In this document: positions 1-7,898 of the stretch, in pieces
Position numbering within the stretch: the first letter of the stretch is position 1
Layout: every line of letters starts with the position of its first letter
DNA from: Chryseobacterium indologenes
GTDB lineage: Bacteria > Bacteroidota > Bacteroidia > Flavobacteriales > Weeksellaceae
Reading direction: 5' to 3'
DNA: 41,540 nucleotides
Assembly: GCA_001013295.1 (NCBI GenBank)
Contig: LAZY01000067.1
Location: forward strand, 1 to 41,540
The notes under the pieces: model-generated
Database searches by the model: none
Seen by the model: only the letters and a program-made list of their open reading frames with translations
What the model was told of the DNA's origin: nothing
Made by a program: the position numbers and the translations under genes

Positions 1-70
1 CTCGTAATTTAAAGGCGATACTGTAGTCTCTTTGTGTGCGTTTTTCTCTTTTTAATTCTTGATGTTTCAT
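1..70 (-). CDS. Transposase OrfA N-terminus (IS3-type), partial
   Basis: Reading leftward from an ATG at 70-68, 23 codons are visible and translate as MKHQELKREKRTQRDYSIAF followed by KLR. The frame is open to the window edge. A basic N-terminus followed by a 'DYS-AFK' stretch is what I know from the OrfA helix-turn-helix proteins of IS3-type elements in Flavobacteriia, which bind the IS ends. Only the beginning is present, so the family call rests on about 20 residues plus the flanking terminus. Confidence 0.6.
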   Translation of the reverse strand, partial: MKHQELKREKRTQRDYSIAFKLR

Positions 71-111
71 AAATAAGTCGATTAGTTGTCAACTTATTTT
101 AGGACGGGACA
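1..111 (-). mobile_element. Left-edge fragment of an IS3-family-like insertion sequence
   Basis: The first 111 bases read on the minus strand look like the 5' end of an insertion sequence. An outer end beginning TGTCCCGTCC lies at about 111, followed by a short leader and a transposase-like start codon at 70. The rest lies outside the window, so neither the partner inverted repeat nor a target-site duplication can be seen. The terminus at 111 is inferred from the TG dinucleotide typical of IS3-family ends and from the hairpin terminator of the next gene beginning at 121. Confidence 0.6.
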
Positions 112-120
112 ACCATATAA

Positions 121-152
121 AAAAGGCTGCCTCACTCTTGAGGTAGCCTTTT
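121..152 (-). terminator. Rho-independent terminator of the M43 metalloprotease gene
   Basis: A 14-bp stem (121-134 with 139-152, one G-T wobble, loop CTCT) lies just downstream of the metalloprotease stop codon. It is flanked by A-runs on one side and T-runs on the other, so it could work in both directions. It separates the gene from the IS end. Confidence 0.75.
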
Positions 153-159
153 TTAAAAT

Positions 160-2058
160 TTAGTTATTTAAGAATTTCTTGGATTCTTTTTTGTTTTTAT
201 TGGAGTAATTGATAATAAATGCTCCTTTTGGAAGTATTCTGTCAATCTGAATTTCGTTCGTTCTGGCATTTCCTTTCTGAATAAGTTTACCGCTTAAATC
301 GTAGATCTGATAATCTCCAAATATATCATCTCTGCTGCCTGCCAGTTTCAACTTATTTTCAGCCTTGATGTATACCAATTTTGAATCTGTATTGGTCTTA
401 GCTTCTAAAGTCCCCAGAGTACCTGTAATCTTTACAGCATAATCTTCCATCTGACCATATTGCAATTGAGAACAAGCTGTAAGATCTGGTAAAGTAGCTC
501 CATTAAATGTTGCAGCATCTACAGCAACTCTCATCCTTAGATAAGTATCTGTAACAGCATTGGCAGGAGGCGTAATATTATTGGTAAGAGTAATCCCTCC
601 GCTTGCGGCTACAGAAGCTGACAAATTATTAACAACCAATTCTGACTCATCGAATATTCCATTATTGTTATAATCTATCCAAACTTTTGTTACAAACTTA
701 TTAGCCTGGTTAAAACCATTTTCATAACTTACTTTCAATGGTGTACTGGAATTTAGAGGAATCTCCGTATAATAAGCAGGCCTGATACAACTTGCTGTCG
801 TATAATCCTCGTAGAACTTTGGTGCCGGTTCATCGGAATCATACCCATTAGTCATACTGCTTAATGAACCAAACTGAACTCTTGTAGGACCTATTGCAAA
901 ATTATTATTGGCCGGGTTTACAATTCCAGGAGGATTACACTGTGCTGCGATTACAGAAACCGGCGACGGAATTACAACGGCCGGATCCTGTGCTGCAGTT
1001 GAGCTCAATAAGTTCTTTCTGTATTCCATCATCTGCATGATTGCTCTATCTCTTTGCCCCTCTGTGAATTTACGGTTAGAGTTAGTATAATTCATTACAT
1101 TATATTGAGTACCATCATAATTTTGGCTGGTACAAGGGTCTATACTGGTATTACCCGGAACAGCAACTCCATACATGCTTCTCGATGGTGAAGTATCACA
1201 AACTCGGTCTCCATCTGTCGCACAGTTAGTATTTGCAGGACAAGAGGTCTGGTTGGTATAGTTGATCCCCTGAAAAGTATGGTATAATCCGAAAGCATGT
1301 CCCAGTTCGTGAGTAAGGGTAGTATCATTTAAGTTCTTTAAGGTTGCTACCTTCATGAAACTTTCATAAAAATAATCATAGGAATCCGGAAATCTTGCAT
1401 ACCCCATTAGACCTCCGGCATTCTGTTGCTGTCCATCAAATCCGATAACGACATATATATTAAAATAAGAAGTCTCCGGCCAGTGTGGAGCCATTGCTTT
1501 AATAGCTGAAGCACTAGCTCCATTACTTCCACCATTGGAATCTACTCCTCTTGTATCGTATAAAGGGAGAGAGCTACCATTATATCTCACAATGCCATTG
1601 GTAGGGGTACAAGTTGGTGATCTTTTTGCTAAAACCAGCTTAAAAGGAATTACATTTCCTCCTGTAGCCCCTGAACCTTCCGGATAAAAACCATTTCCAT
1701 AGGTAGTTGCATACATACGATTGGCCCTGTCGATCCAATCCTGGATATTCTGATCGGTAAGATTTAAATTAGCATTCTGAGTTGCACTGGATTCAATAAC
1801 GTGTACTACAACCGGAATTTCAAATACCTGTCCAGTATACAACCCATTCCAAGAAGTACTTCCTCCTACTTTATTGAGATAGGATTGTTTATCTATATTT
1901 CTCAGTTTGGTTTCCACGTCTTCCCTCCTCTTTTTCAGCTCAGGAAACTTCAGATCCATCTTCCACATCTCTTCATCAAAACCACAATAATGGTCATTAT
2001 TTTGAGAAAAGGCATTAGAAAACCATGCTACCAGCAAAACGATAGTAATTTTCTTCAT
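160..2058 (-). CDS. Secreted M43-family zinc metalloprotease with GEVED-like and T9SS sorting domains
   Basis: This 632-residue exported protein is probably a secreted metallopeptidase. It has an N-terminal signal peptide (about residues 1-18). The metzincin zinc site HELGHAFGLYH starts at His250 (His250, Glu251, His254, His260), and a Met-turn YNVMNY follows. This is the layout of the M43 pappalysin/cytophagalysin family. Residues about 420-545 contain a GEVED-type beta domain ending in 'GQMEDYAVKI'. The last ~75 residues resemble a T9SS type A sorting domain (YQIYDLSGKLI, then a Lys-rich end), so export through the outer membrane by type IX secretion is inferred. A good promoter lies upstream and a terminator downstream, so it appears monocistronic. 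Its natural substrate cannot be read from sequence. Confidence 0.9.
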   Translation of the reverse strand: MKKITIVLLVAWFSNAFSQNNDHYCGFDEEMWKMDLKFPELKKRREDVETKLRNIDKQSYLNKVGGSTSWNGLYTGQVFEIPVVVHVIESSATQNANLNLTDQNIQDWIDRANRMYATTYGNGFYPEGSGATGGNVIPFKLVLAKRSPTCTPTNGIVRYNGSSLPLYDTRGVDSNGGSNGASASAIKAMAPHWPETSYFNIYVVIGFDGQQQNAGGLMGYARFPDSYDYFYESFMKVATLKNLNDTTLTHELGHAFGLYHTFQGINYTNQTSCPANTNCATDGDRVCDTSPSRSMYGVAVPGNTSIDPCTSQNYDGTQYNVMNYTNSNRKFTEGQRDRAIMQMMEYRKNLLSSTAAQDPAVVIPSPVSVIAAQCNPPGIVNPANNNFAIGPTRVQFGSLSSMTNGYDSDEPAPKFYEDYTTASCIRPAYYTEIPLNSSTPLKVSYENGFNQANKFVTKVWIDYNNNGIFDESELVVNNLSASVAASGGITLTNNITPPANAVTDTYLRMRVAVDAATFNGATLPDLTACSQLQYGQMEDYAVKITGTLGTLEAKTNTDSKLVYIKAENKLKLAGSRDDIFGDYQIYDLSGKLIQKGNARTNEIQIDRILPKGAFIINYSNKNKKESKKFLNN

Positions 2059-2087
2059 ATTTCAAATATTTTTTATTTATTTGAAAA

Positions 2088-2118
2088 CAAAAATATTATT
2101 TTAAAATCGATTTATCAA
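2088..2118 (-). promoter_or_regulatory. Bacteroidota-type promoter for the metalloprotease
   Basis: On the minus strand a -7 box TATTTTTG (2095-2088) matches TAnnTTTG. A TTG at 2118-2116 lies 20 bp upstream, as expected for the -33 element. The predicted transcript start gives a leader of about 20 bases before the ATG at 2058. Confidence 0.6.
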
Positions 2119-2239
2119 AAAAAATAATATTTTTATCCTATTTTCCTATCTATTTTACTCTACATTTTAACGTCCTATTTTATAGTAATTTCATCCATAG
2201 AAATAAATTACTTGGTAAAACATAATACTATCTTTTACA

Positions 2240-2266
2240 TTGGTATGATTTTTAGTATTACATTTG
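2240..2266 (+). promoter_or_regulatory. Promoter for the DUF4407 gene; also decides its start
   Basis: The -7 box TACATTTG (2259-2266) is a perfect TAnnTTTG, with TTG at 2240-2242 sixteen bases upstream. The in-frame TTG at 2264 lies inside this -7 box, so it cannot be the translation start of a transcript made here. The ATG at 2282 is therefore preferred. Confidence 0.6.
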
Positions 2267-2281
2267 TATAAATTTTCAGGG

Positions 2282-3352
2282 ATGAAAACAAAACAACAAA
2301 CTATAAATCAGGGGAATCAAAAAATAAACTGGTTCCAGCATTTTCTTATGATATGTTCCGGTGGGAATATTCATATTTTAAGAAAGACTCCAAGTGAATG
2401 GAATAAATTTTCAGGGATTGGAGGGATCGTACTTTTCACTGCAGTATTTGCTACATTGTCTGCAGGCTATGCTATGTATACCGTATTTGACAACATCTGG
2501 ACTGCGGTAGGATTCGGGGTTCTTTGGGGACTCATGATCTTCAACCTGGACCGTTATATTGTTTCTTCAATCAAAAAGACAGGAACATGGTGGAATCAGA
2601 TACTGATGTCTATTCCGCGTTTGATACTGGCCACGTTCTTAGGAATCATTATTTCCAAACCTCTGGAACTTAAAATTTTTGAAAAGGAAGTCAACAAGCA
2701 GTTGAATACGATTATTCAAAGGAATAAAAAGCAACTTCAGGGAGAGATGAATGGCAGAATTCTTCAGCAAAGCGGACCTTTTGAAACGGAGAAACAACAG
2801 ATCTCCGGGAAGATTGCCCAATATCAGAAAGCTTACGACTCTGCATCGGTAGAGCTTGAGAAGGAAATCTTAGGAAAACAATCCGGATTAACCAGTGGTA
2901 AGGAAGGTTATGGACCTAATGCCAAGCGTAAACAGGAACTTAAAGAGCAGCGCAGACAGGATCTTGAAAATTACCAAAAACAAGCTGCTCCCAGACTTGA
3001 ATACTTAGACAAAGAGATTTCTAAAGTCTATACCAACCTGGAAACGGAAAGAAAGTCTACAGAAACTTTTGAAGATAAATTTAATGGTTTTGCAGCAAGG
3101 CTTCAGGCGCTGGATGAACTTGGTAAAAACTCAGCGATTATTGGGCTGGCGGCAACTTTTATCATGGGATTGTTTATCTGTCTTGAGATCTCACCTGTTT
3201 TGGTAAAATTAATTTCGCATGTAGGTCCTTATGATCATCTTTTGGAGAAAACAGAAAATGATTTCAGGTTATATTCTAAGGAAAAAATTGAAAAAGGAAA
3301 TGCTCTGACTGATTTCCGAATCGATGATTTTAAAGATAATCTAAATAAGTAA
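2282..3352 (+). CDS. DUF4407 family membrane protein
   Basis: A 356-residue inner-membrane protein matching the DUF4407 layout. Three N-terminal membrane segments (about residues 44-68, 71-90, 108-126) are followed by a long charged, coiled-coil-like region rich in Lys, Glu and Gln (about 130-280). A fourth membrane segment follows near 285-310, then a short charged tail. The motif 'FNLDRYIV' after the second segment is characteristic. The family has no established function that I know of. An extension to the TTG at 2264 is possible but that codon sits in the -7 box. The gene has its own promoter and terminator, so it is probably monocistronic. Confidence 0.85.
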   Translation: MKTKQQTINQGNQKINWFQHFLMICSGGNIHILRKTPSEWNKFSGIGGIVLFTAVFATLSAGYAMYTVFDNIWTAVGFGVLWGLMIFNLDRYIVSSIKKTGTWWNQILMSIPRLILATFLGIIISKPLELKIFEKEVNKQLNTIIQRNKKQLQGEMNGRILQQSGPFETEKQQISGKIAQYQKAYDSASVELEKEILGKQSGLTSGKEGYGPNAKRKQELKEQRRQDLENYQKQAAPRLEYLDKEISKVYTNLETERKSTETFEDKFNGFAARLQALDELGKNSAIIGLAATFIMGLFICLEISPVLVKLISHVGPYDHLLEKTENDFRLYSKEKIEKGNALTDFRIDDFKDNLNK

Positions 3353-3374
3353 ACCCCTATCATCAATAGATTTC

Positions 3375-3403
3375 ACCTTCCTGTTTATTCAGGAAGGTTT
3401 TTT
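3375..3403 (+). terminator. Terminator of the DUF4407 gene
   Basis: A perfect 9-bp stem (ACCTTCCTG, 3375-3383, with CAGGAAGGT, 3390-3398) has a six-base loop and is followed by a T-run. It lies 23 bases after the stop codon. Confidence 0.8.
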
Positions 3404-3519
3404 ATGATCTGAAGCCTGACACGATTCGTCTATTAAAACCGGAAAAATAGGAATCAACGCATTTCAAATACTATATCATAAAATAGTATAAAAAAATGGA
3501 AAGTCTTAGTAAAAAAAGA

Positions 3520-3527
3520 TACATTTG
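3520..3527 (+). promoter_or_regulatory. -7 box upstream of the double-glycine peptide gene
   Basis: TACATTTG matches the Bacteroidota -7 consensus exactly and lies 36 bases before the peptide ATG at 3563. No clear -33 TTG is seen at the expected spacing. Confidence 0.5.
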
Positions 3528-3562
3528 AATAGCAACAAATTAAAATCAAAAACTTCATTATT

Positions 3563-3739
3563 ATGAAAAATTTAAAAAAGATCTCAAGAGAAAGTCTAAA
3601 AAGCATCAAAGGAGGATTTAAAATGTGCAACAGCGAGTTACCCAACTTTGGCTGCGGGAGTGCCGATGTGTTCTGCTGTGGTCCGGGAGGATGCAGAAGA
3701 ATATCAGATCTGCCACCAGGTTCGTGTTCTATTTTATAG
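3563..3739 (+). CDS. Small Cys-rich peptide with double-glycine leader (bacteriocin-like)
   Basis: A 58-residue reading frame. Residues 1-18 read MKNLKKISRESLKSIKGG, which has the form of a class II bacteriocin or GG-type leader: Leu, Ile and Leu at regular spacing and a terminal Gly-Gly cleavage site. The 40-residue remainder starts FKMC and contains six cysteines (22, 31, 38, 39, 44, 55), including an adjacent pair, plus a Gly/Pro-rich centre. Leaders of this type are common in Chryseobacterium small proteins annotated 'bacteriocin-like'. A -7 box lies upstream and a hairpin terminator downstream, so it forms its own transcription unit. No peptidase-transporter, immunity or modification gene is adjacent. 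The role (antimicrobial, signal or structural peptide) is unknown. Confidence 0.75.
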   Translation: MKNLKKISRESLKSIKGGFKMCNSELPNFGCGSADVFCCGPGGCRRISDLPPGSCSIL

Positions 3740-3794
3740 TAAATAATACTAAAAAATATTGATCCGAAGATCTTATTCGTATCGACACCAAAAG

Positions 3795-3818
3795 CCATTG
3801 CATTAGCAGTGGTTTTTT
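3795..3818 (+). terminator. Terminator of the double-glycine peptide gene
   Basis: A 7-bp stem with one wobble (CCATTGC 3795-3801, GCAGTGG 3806-3812, loop ATTA) is followed by six Ts. It lies 55 bases after the peptide stop codon. The rest of 3820-4080 shows no gene I can support. Confidence 0.6.
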
Positions 3819-4082
3819 ATTTGTTCTCACAATGGCAACGAATCTGTTCTTATCGATTGTTGTATTCAGCAATCATTCATTCCAACTTCCCTGAGTGGAA
3901 TGACCATGATACCAATAAAAAGTAATTTATGTTACCGAAAACAAACCAGAGAAAAAATCTATCAAATAAAACAAACTATTTAATAATATCTAAGATACAC
4001 ACATTTAACATAAATATTTTTTCTTAAAAAATAAAAATCATACAAAAAATTTTCTAACTTTAGGTAGCTAAATTCTACTATC

Positions 4083-4676
4083 ATGAAAAACTTCATCTTT
4101 CTATGCATACTGCTGATCAGCAGTACATTTACGCCTACTTTAAAAGCTCAAGCTACTGAACCTTTCCTGGGACAAATTGCATTTGTACCCTATAATTTTG
4201 TTCCAAAAAACTGGGCAGAATGTAACGGACAGCTATTGTCTATATCTCAAAACACAGCACTTTTTGCTCTTTTGGGAACGACCTATGGTGGAAATGGTAC
4301 TACCACTTTCGCTTTGCCGGATATGAGAGGAAGGGTACTTGTTCATAATGGGCAGGCACCTGGAGGACCAACAAATTACACCATGGGGCAAATTGGTGGT
4401 GCTGAAAGTGTAACTTTGAATGTTACTCAGATGCCTTCTCACAACCATACTGTAAATGCTGTAACGGCTGAAGGAAATCAGAATATCCCTACCGGAAGTC
4501 TTCCGGCCAATACCAAGGTTCTGGATAAGGAATACTCAGATACAACAGCTGATACTACTATGAAAAGTACAATGCTGAATAATACAGGAGGAAATCAGCC
4601 TCATGAAAACAGGCCTCCGTTTATTACTCTGAAGTGTATTATTTCATTAACAGGCGTATTTCCTTCTCAAAATTAG
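4083..4676 (+). CDS. Exported tail-collar domain protein
   Basis: A 197-residue protein with a signal peptide (about residues 1-22, ending 'LKAQ'). It has the phage Tail_Collar / microcystin-dependent-protein pattern: 'GQIAFVPYNFVPKNWAECNG', then 'ALFALLGTTYGGNG', 'FALPDMRGR' and the conserved C-terminal 'NRPPFITLKCIIS'. Such proteins derive from phage tail-fibre collars, but many are ordinary secreted proteins outside any prophage. No phage genes are nearby. The next gene starts five bases after the stop, so the two are probably co-transcribed. Function is unknown. Confidence 0.85.
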   Translation: MKNFIFLCILLISSTFTPTLKAQATEPFLGQIAFVPYNFVPKNWAECNGQLLSISQNTALFALLGTTYGGNGTTTFALPDMRGRVLVHNGQAPGGPTNYTMGQIGGAESVTLNVTQMPSHNHTVNAVTAEGNQNIPTGSLPANTKVLDKEYSDTTADTTMKSTMLNNTGGNQPHENRPPFITLKCIISLTGVFPSQN

Positions 4677-4681
4677 CAACT

Positions 4682-5365
4682 ATGAAAATCCTTTACTTAA
4701 TAGGTCTTACAATTGGAAGCCTTGCTTCTGGTCAGACCATAACTTTTAATGGCTGTCATAATTTATTTGATGATCAAAACTTTGTTTTTAATAAAACCGG
4801 AGTAGATACTTTCAATAAAAATATTTATATGACAACGCCTATTGATGGGCAGCCCTGTGGCGGTTTAGGAACCTGTGAATTTAAAATTCAGTGGAATAAT
4901 ACCCTTACAAGATGGGAGTTTTTGGCCGATGAAGGCAATGGAACTTTTACCAGTCCCTATCTAATTTATTATAATTCCACAGGAAATAATTCTTTAGCCA
5001 TTCCTCCGGGAAACAGCATTGGAACATGGACTGAAAACACTACAACAACTACCGGACAATGTGGAGGCAGCCTTACAGCGACCAATTCTACTATGACCGG
5101 CGATGTACAAACGATTACATTAGGAACCACTGAGGTTACCAAAAAAAAGATACAGATTTTTCCTAATCCTGTTTCAGATTTTATCCGTATTTCCGGGATG
5201 GATAATGGGCGTACGGTTCAGATATACAATATAGATGGCCGTCTTGTAGCCTCTGAAATGTTTGATCCCAAATTAGATGTCTCGCAGCTTATCCCGGGAA
5301 CTTATATATTAAGAATTACTACGAAAGATCTTCAGCATTACGAATTTAAATTCCTGAAAAAGTAA
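4682..5365 (+). CDS. Secreted hypothetical protein with T9SS type A sorting domain
   Basis: I place the start at the ATG at 4682. It gives a good signal peptide (MKILYLIGLTIGSLASGQ) and leaves a five-base gap to the tail-collar gene; the alternative start at 4634 would overlap that gene. The 227-residue product has a middle region rich in Thr, Asn and Gly with four cysteines. It ends in a T9SS type A sorting domain of about 75 residues ('IQIFPNPVSDFIRI', 'VQIYNIDGRLV', 'LIPGTYILRI', terminal Lys-Lys). Export by type IX secretion is inferred. The N-terminal part matches no family I recognise. Confidence 0.85.
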   Translation: MKILYLIGLTIGSLASGQTITFNGCHNLFDDQNFVFNKTGVDTFNKNIYMTTPIDGQPCGGLGTCEFKIQWNNTLTRWEFLADEGNGTFTSPYLIYYNSTGNNSLAIPPGNSIGTWTENTTTTTGQCGGSLTATNSTMTGDVQTITLGTTEVTKKKIQIFPNPVSDFIRISGMDNGRTVQIYNIDGRLVASEMFDPKLDVSQLIPGTYILRITTKDLQHYEFKFLKK

Positions 5366-5391
5366 AACTATTACAAGAAATAAACTCACTT

Positions 5392-5418
5392 AAAGCTTTC
5401 GGTATCCGGAAGCTTTTT
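5392..5418 (+). terminator. Terminator after the tail-collar/T9SS gene pair
   Basis: An 11-bp stem (5392-5402 with 5406-5416, one wobble) with loop TAT is followed by Ts. It lies 27 bases after the stop codon. Confidence 0.75.
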
Positions 5419-5461
5419 AAATATTGAAATGAAAGAACTTATACATCTTTCAATAAAATAA

Positions 5462-5496
5462 AAATCGGCCGTCTCATTTGTAGACAGCCGATTTTT
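5462..5496 (-). terminator. Terminator of guaB, probably bidirectional
   Basis: A near-palindrome (AATCGGC...GCCGATT with inner GTCT...AGAC) is flanked by an A-run and a T-run between two convergent genes. It sits directly after the guaB stop codon on the minus strand. Confidence 0.75.
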
Positions 5497-5516
5497 TATC
5501 TGAAAATCTTTTAATT

Positions 5517-6977
5517 CTATAAAGAATAGTTAGGAGCTTCCTGTGTAATAATTACATCATGCGGGTGAGATTCTTTCAATCCGCTTCCTGTAATCATCAC
5601 CAGTTTGGAATCTTTCTGTAAAGTTTCAACATCTTTAGCACCACAGTATCCCATACCTGCTCTTAAACCTCCGGTCAACTGGAAGATCACATCTTCTAAT
5701 TTTCCTTTATGAGGTACTCTTCCTTCGATTCCTTCCGGAACGAATTTCTTAGCTTCACTCTGGAAATATCTTTCTTTTCCACCTCTCTTCATTGCAGAAA
5801 GACTTCCCATTCCCTGGTAAGACTTGAATTTTCTTCCCTGGAAGATAATTTCCTCACCCGGAGCTTCGTCTGTTCCTGCTAAAAGAGATCCAAGCATCAC
5901 TGCTCCTGCTCCACTTGCAATAGCTTTTACAATATCTCCTGAAAGTTTGATCCCTCCATCAGCAATGACCGTTACGTTCTGAGATTTTGCATATTCGTAT
6001 ACGTTATAAATTGCAGACAATTGAGGAACACCTACTCCTGCCACTACTCTTGTTGTACAGATAGAACCTGGTCCTACTCCTACTTTAAGAACGTTTGCAC
6101 CGGCAGCAATAAGATCTTTTGCCGCTTCAGCAGTTACAATATTTCCCCCTACAAGATCAAGGTCAGGATATGCTTTTCTGATCTCTGCAATTCTGTCTAA
6201 TACACCTTTAGAATGTCCATGAGCAGAATCGATCGCTACAATATCAACTCCGGCCTTAACCAAAGCTTCAATTCTATCTAATGTATCTTCACCTACTCCT
6301 ACTCCTGCTCCTACAATAAGACGACCGTTTTGATCTTTATTAGCATTCGGGTATTCTAACTGATTGTCAATATCCTTGATCGTGATTAAACCTACAAGCT
6401 TGTTATCTTTATCTACAATCGGCAGTTTCTCCACTCTGTTCTTAAGAAGGATTTCTTTTGCCTTTTCAAGGTTGGTATCTTTGTCTGAAGTGATCAAATT
6501 TTCTTTGGTCATGATCTCTTCTACTTTCATCCCAAGATTTTCTTGGTACTTTACATCTCTGTTGGTAATGATTCCGATCAGAACATTATCAGCATCTACT
6601 ACAGGAAGTCCTGAGATCTTGTATTTTGACATCATCTCTTTAGCCTCGCCTAAAGTATGATCTTTAGATAAGGTTACCGGATCTGAAATCATTCCGTTCT
6701 CGGAACGTTTCACACGGTTTACCTGTGCTGCCTGCTCAGCAATCGTCATGTTTTTGTGAATAAAGCCTAAACCTCCCACTCTTGCCAAAGCAATAGCCAG
6801 ATCAGCTTCAGTAACAGTGTCCATCGCAGCGGAAACTATCGGAACATTCAGCGTGATTTTGTCGGTAAGTCTTGATTTTAATGAAACCTGGTTAGGTAAA
6901 ACTTCTGAATAAGAAGGGACTAGAAGAACGTCATCGAAAGTGATGGCTGTCTCTACAATTTTGTTATGAATAGACAT
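5517..6977 (-). CDS. guaB: Inosine-5'-monophosphate dehydrogenase
   Basis: IMP dehydrogenase oxidises IMP to XMP with NAD+, the committed step of GMP synthesis. The 486-residue protein has the usual bacterial length. It starts with the conserved 'TFDDVLLVPSYSEVLP'. Two CBS domains follow at about residues 95-205 ('ISGLPVVDADNVLIGIITNR' and 'VEKLPIVDKDNKLVGLIT'). The catalytic loop GPGSICTTR contains Cys307, and the flap region includes 'YQGMGSLSAM'. A -7 box TAATTTTG lies upstream and a terminator downstream. Confidence 0.98.
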   Translation of the reverse strand: MSIHNKIVETAITFDDVLLVPSYSEVLPNQVSLKSRLTDKITLNVPIVSAAMDTVTEADLAIALARVGGLGFIHKNMTIAEQAAQVNRVKRSENGMISDPVTLSKDHTLGEAKEMMSKYKISGLPVVDADNVLIGIITNRDVKYQENLGMKVEEIMTKENLITSDKDTNLEKAKEILLKNRVEKLPIVDKDNKLVGLITIKDIDNQLEYPNANKDQNGRLIVGAGVGVGEDTLDRIEALVKAGVDIVAIDSAHGHSKGVLDRIAEIRKAYPDLDLVGGNIVTAEAAKDLIAAGANVLKVGVGPGSICTTRVVAGVGVPQLSAIYNVYEYAKSQNVTVIADGGIKLSGDIVKAIASGAGAVMLGSLLAGTDEAPGEEIIFQGRKFKSYQGMGSLSAMKRGGKERYFQSEAKKFVPEGIEGRVPHKGKLEDVIFQLTGGLRAGMGYCGAKDVETLQKDSKLVMITGSGLKESHPHDVIITQEAPNYSL

Positions 6978-6991
6978 CTTTACTTTCTTTG

Positions 6992-6999
6992 CAAAATTA
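6992..6999 (-). promoter_or_regulatory. -7 box for guaB
   Basis: On the minus strand TAATTTTG (6999-6992) matches TAnnTTTG and lies 15 bases before the guaB ATG. The -33 element is not clear. Confidence 0.45.
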
Positions 7000-7073
7000 G
7001 GTTATTTTGACGAGATATGAAAATCCTTTTTGATAGTTTAAATAAAATTTAATAATCAATAACTTAAATCGAA

Positions 7074-7100
7074 AAACCGCTCTTTTTTGAAGAACGGTTT
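7074..7100 (-). terminator. Terminator of the ECF sigma / GIN operon
   Basis: A 6-bp stem AAACCG/CGGTTT extends inward through TCTT/AAGA with small mismatches. On the minus strand it ends in a T-run. It lies 69 bases after the last gene of the operon. Confidence 0.6.
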
Positions 7101-7168
7101 GATTACAAAATAAATTGAATAAGTCTGAAACTACTTGATTAATATGTTAAAGGATGAACATCAAAGGT

Positions 7169-7873
7169 CTATTTGACAGGCTTTCCATTTTCATCCAGAT
7201 TTTCAATATGGGTCTGATTATTTTTATCAACATATAATTTTAATCTTACTTTTCCCTTGGTATCACGGATAAAGATCCCTACATCTCCGCTGGCTGTCTT
7301 ACCGGCAAAGAAACGTTCATTGGTAAGTTTTCCTTCTTCTCTAAGTTTTGCGTAAGCTTTTTTACTGGCAACCGGATCGTTTAATTTTTTCAGGGAGTCT
7401 TCAAATTTTATAATATCTTCCAGTGGAAAATCATCAGGACGATCCCAAAGTTTTAAACCATATATTCTGTTTTTATCTTTTCCGGAGCCTTCAGAATACT
7501 GAAGCTGCATAATCTGGTCTGTATTTCTCTGATCTACAGAATAAACCATTCCTGATCCATTTTCATTTCCATCATATACAAGACCTCCACATTCATCTCC
7601 CAGGGAATTGAAGAAAATAAGTCCGGCATCTCTCTCACGGGGCTTAAATTCTTTATGATTCACCAAACCAGGGTGCTGGCGCTCTTTATTACTGATGACC
7701 ATCTTTAGGGTTCCATCTTTCTCAACAATATTAATACGTTCTACGTCTATTTCTTTAAAACGCTCGTTAGAAGACTGGTTTTTAAATGCAAGAAAGAAAA
7801 ACATTGCGCACAGTACCGTAAGTACAAAGGCATAGATTTTAAGGATGCGAACTTCTCTTATTAATTTTTCCAT
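7169..7873 (-). CDS. Membrane-anchored hypothetical protein
   Basis: A 234-residue protein with one N-terminal membrane segment (about residues 12-30) and a soluble remainder, probably periplasmic. Two similar-looking stretches, 'ERINIVEKDGTLKMVISN' near residue 45 and 'GIFIRDTKGKVRLKLYVD' near 205, suggest small beta repeats. I do not recognise a named family. It is the last gene of the minus-strand operon that begins with an ECF sigma factor, 25 bases after the DUF4252 gene, and a terminator follows. It may be a cell-envelope protein controlled by that sigma factor. Confidence 0.75.
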   Translation of the reverse strand: MEKLIREVRILKIYAFVLTVLCAMFFFLAFKNQSSNERFKEIDVERINIVEKDGTLKMVISNKERQHPGLVNHKEFKPRERDAGLIFFNSLGDECGGLVYDGNENGSGMVYSVDQRNTDQIMQLQYSEGSGKDKNRIYGLKLWDRPDDFPLEDIIKFEDSLKKLNDPVASKKAYAKLREEGKLTNERFFAGKTASGDVGIFIRDTKGKVRLKLYVDKNNQTHIENLDENGKPVK

Positions 7874-7898
7874 GCTTTGAATATTTGAGGTTATATCA

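Noticed and set aside
2264..2281. TTG start extending the DUF4407 protein by six residues
   Set aside because: The TTG lies inside a perfect -7 promoter box; the ATG at 2282 is the better start.
4083..4676. Possible prophage because of the tail-collar domain
   Set aside because: No integrase, capsid, portal or other tail genes are nearby, and the protein has a signal peptide.
4634..4681. Upstream ATG for the T9SS cargo protein
   Set aside because: It would overlap the tail-collar gene by 43 bases and bury the signal peptide; the ATG at 4682 fits.
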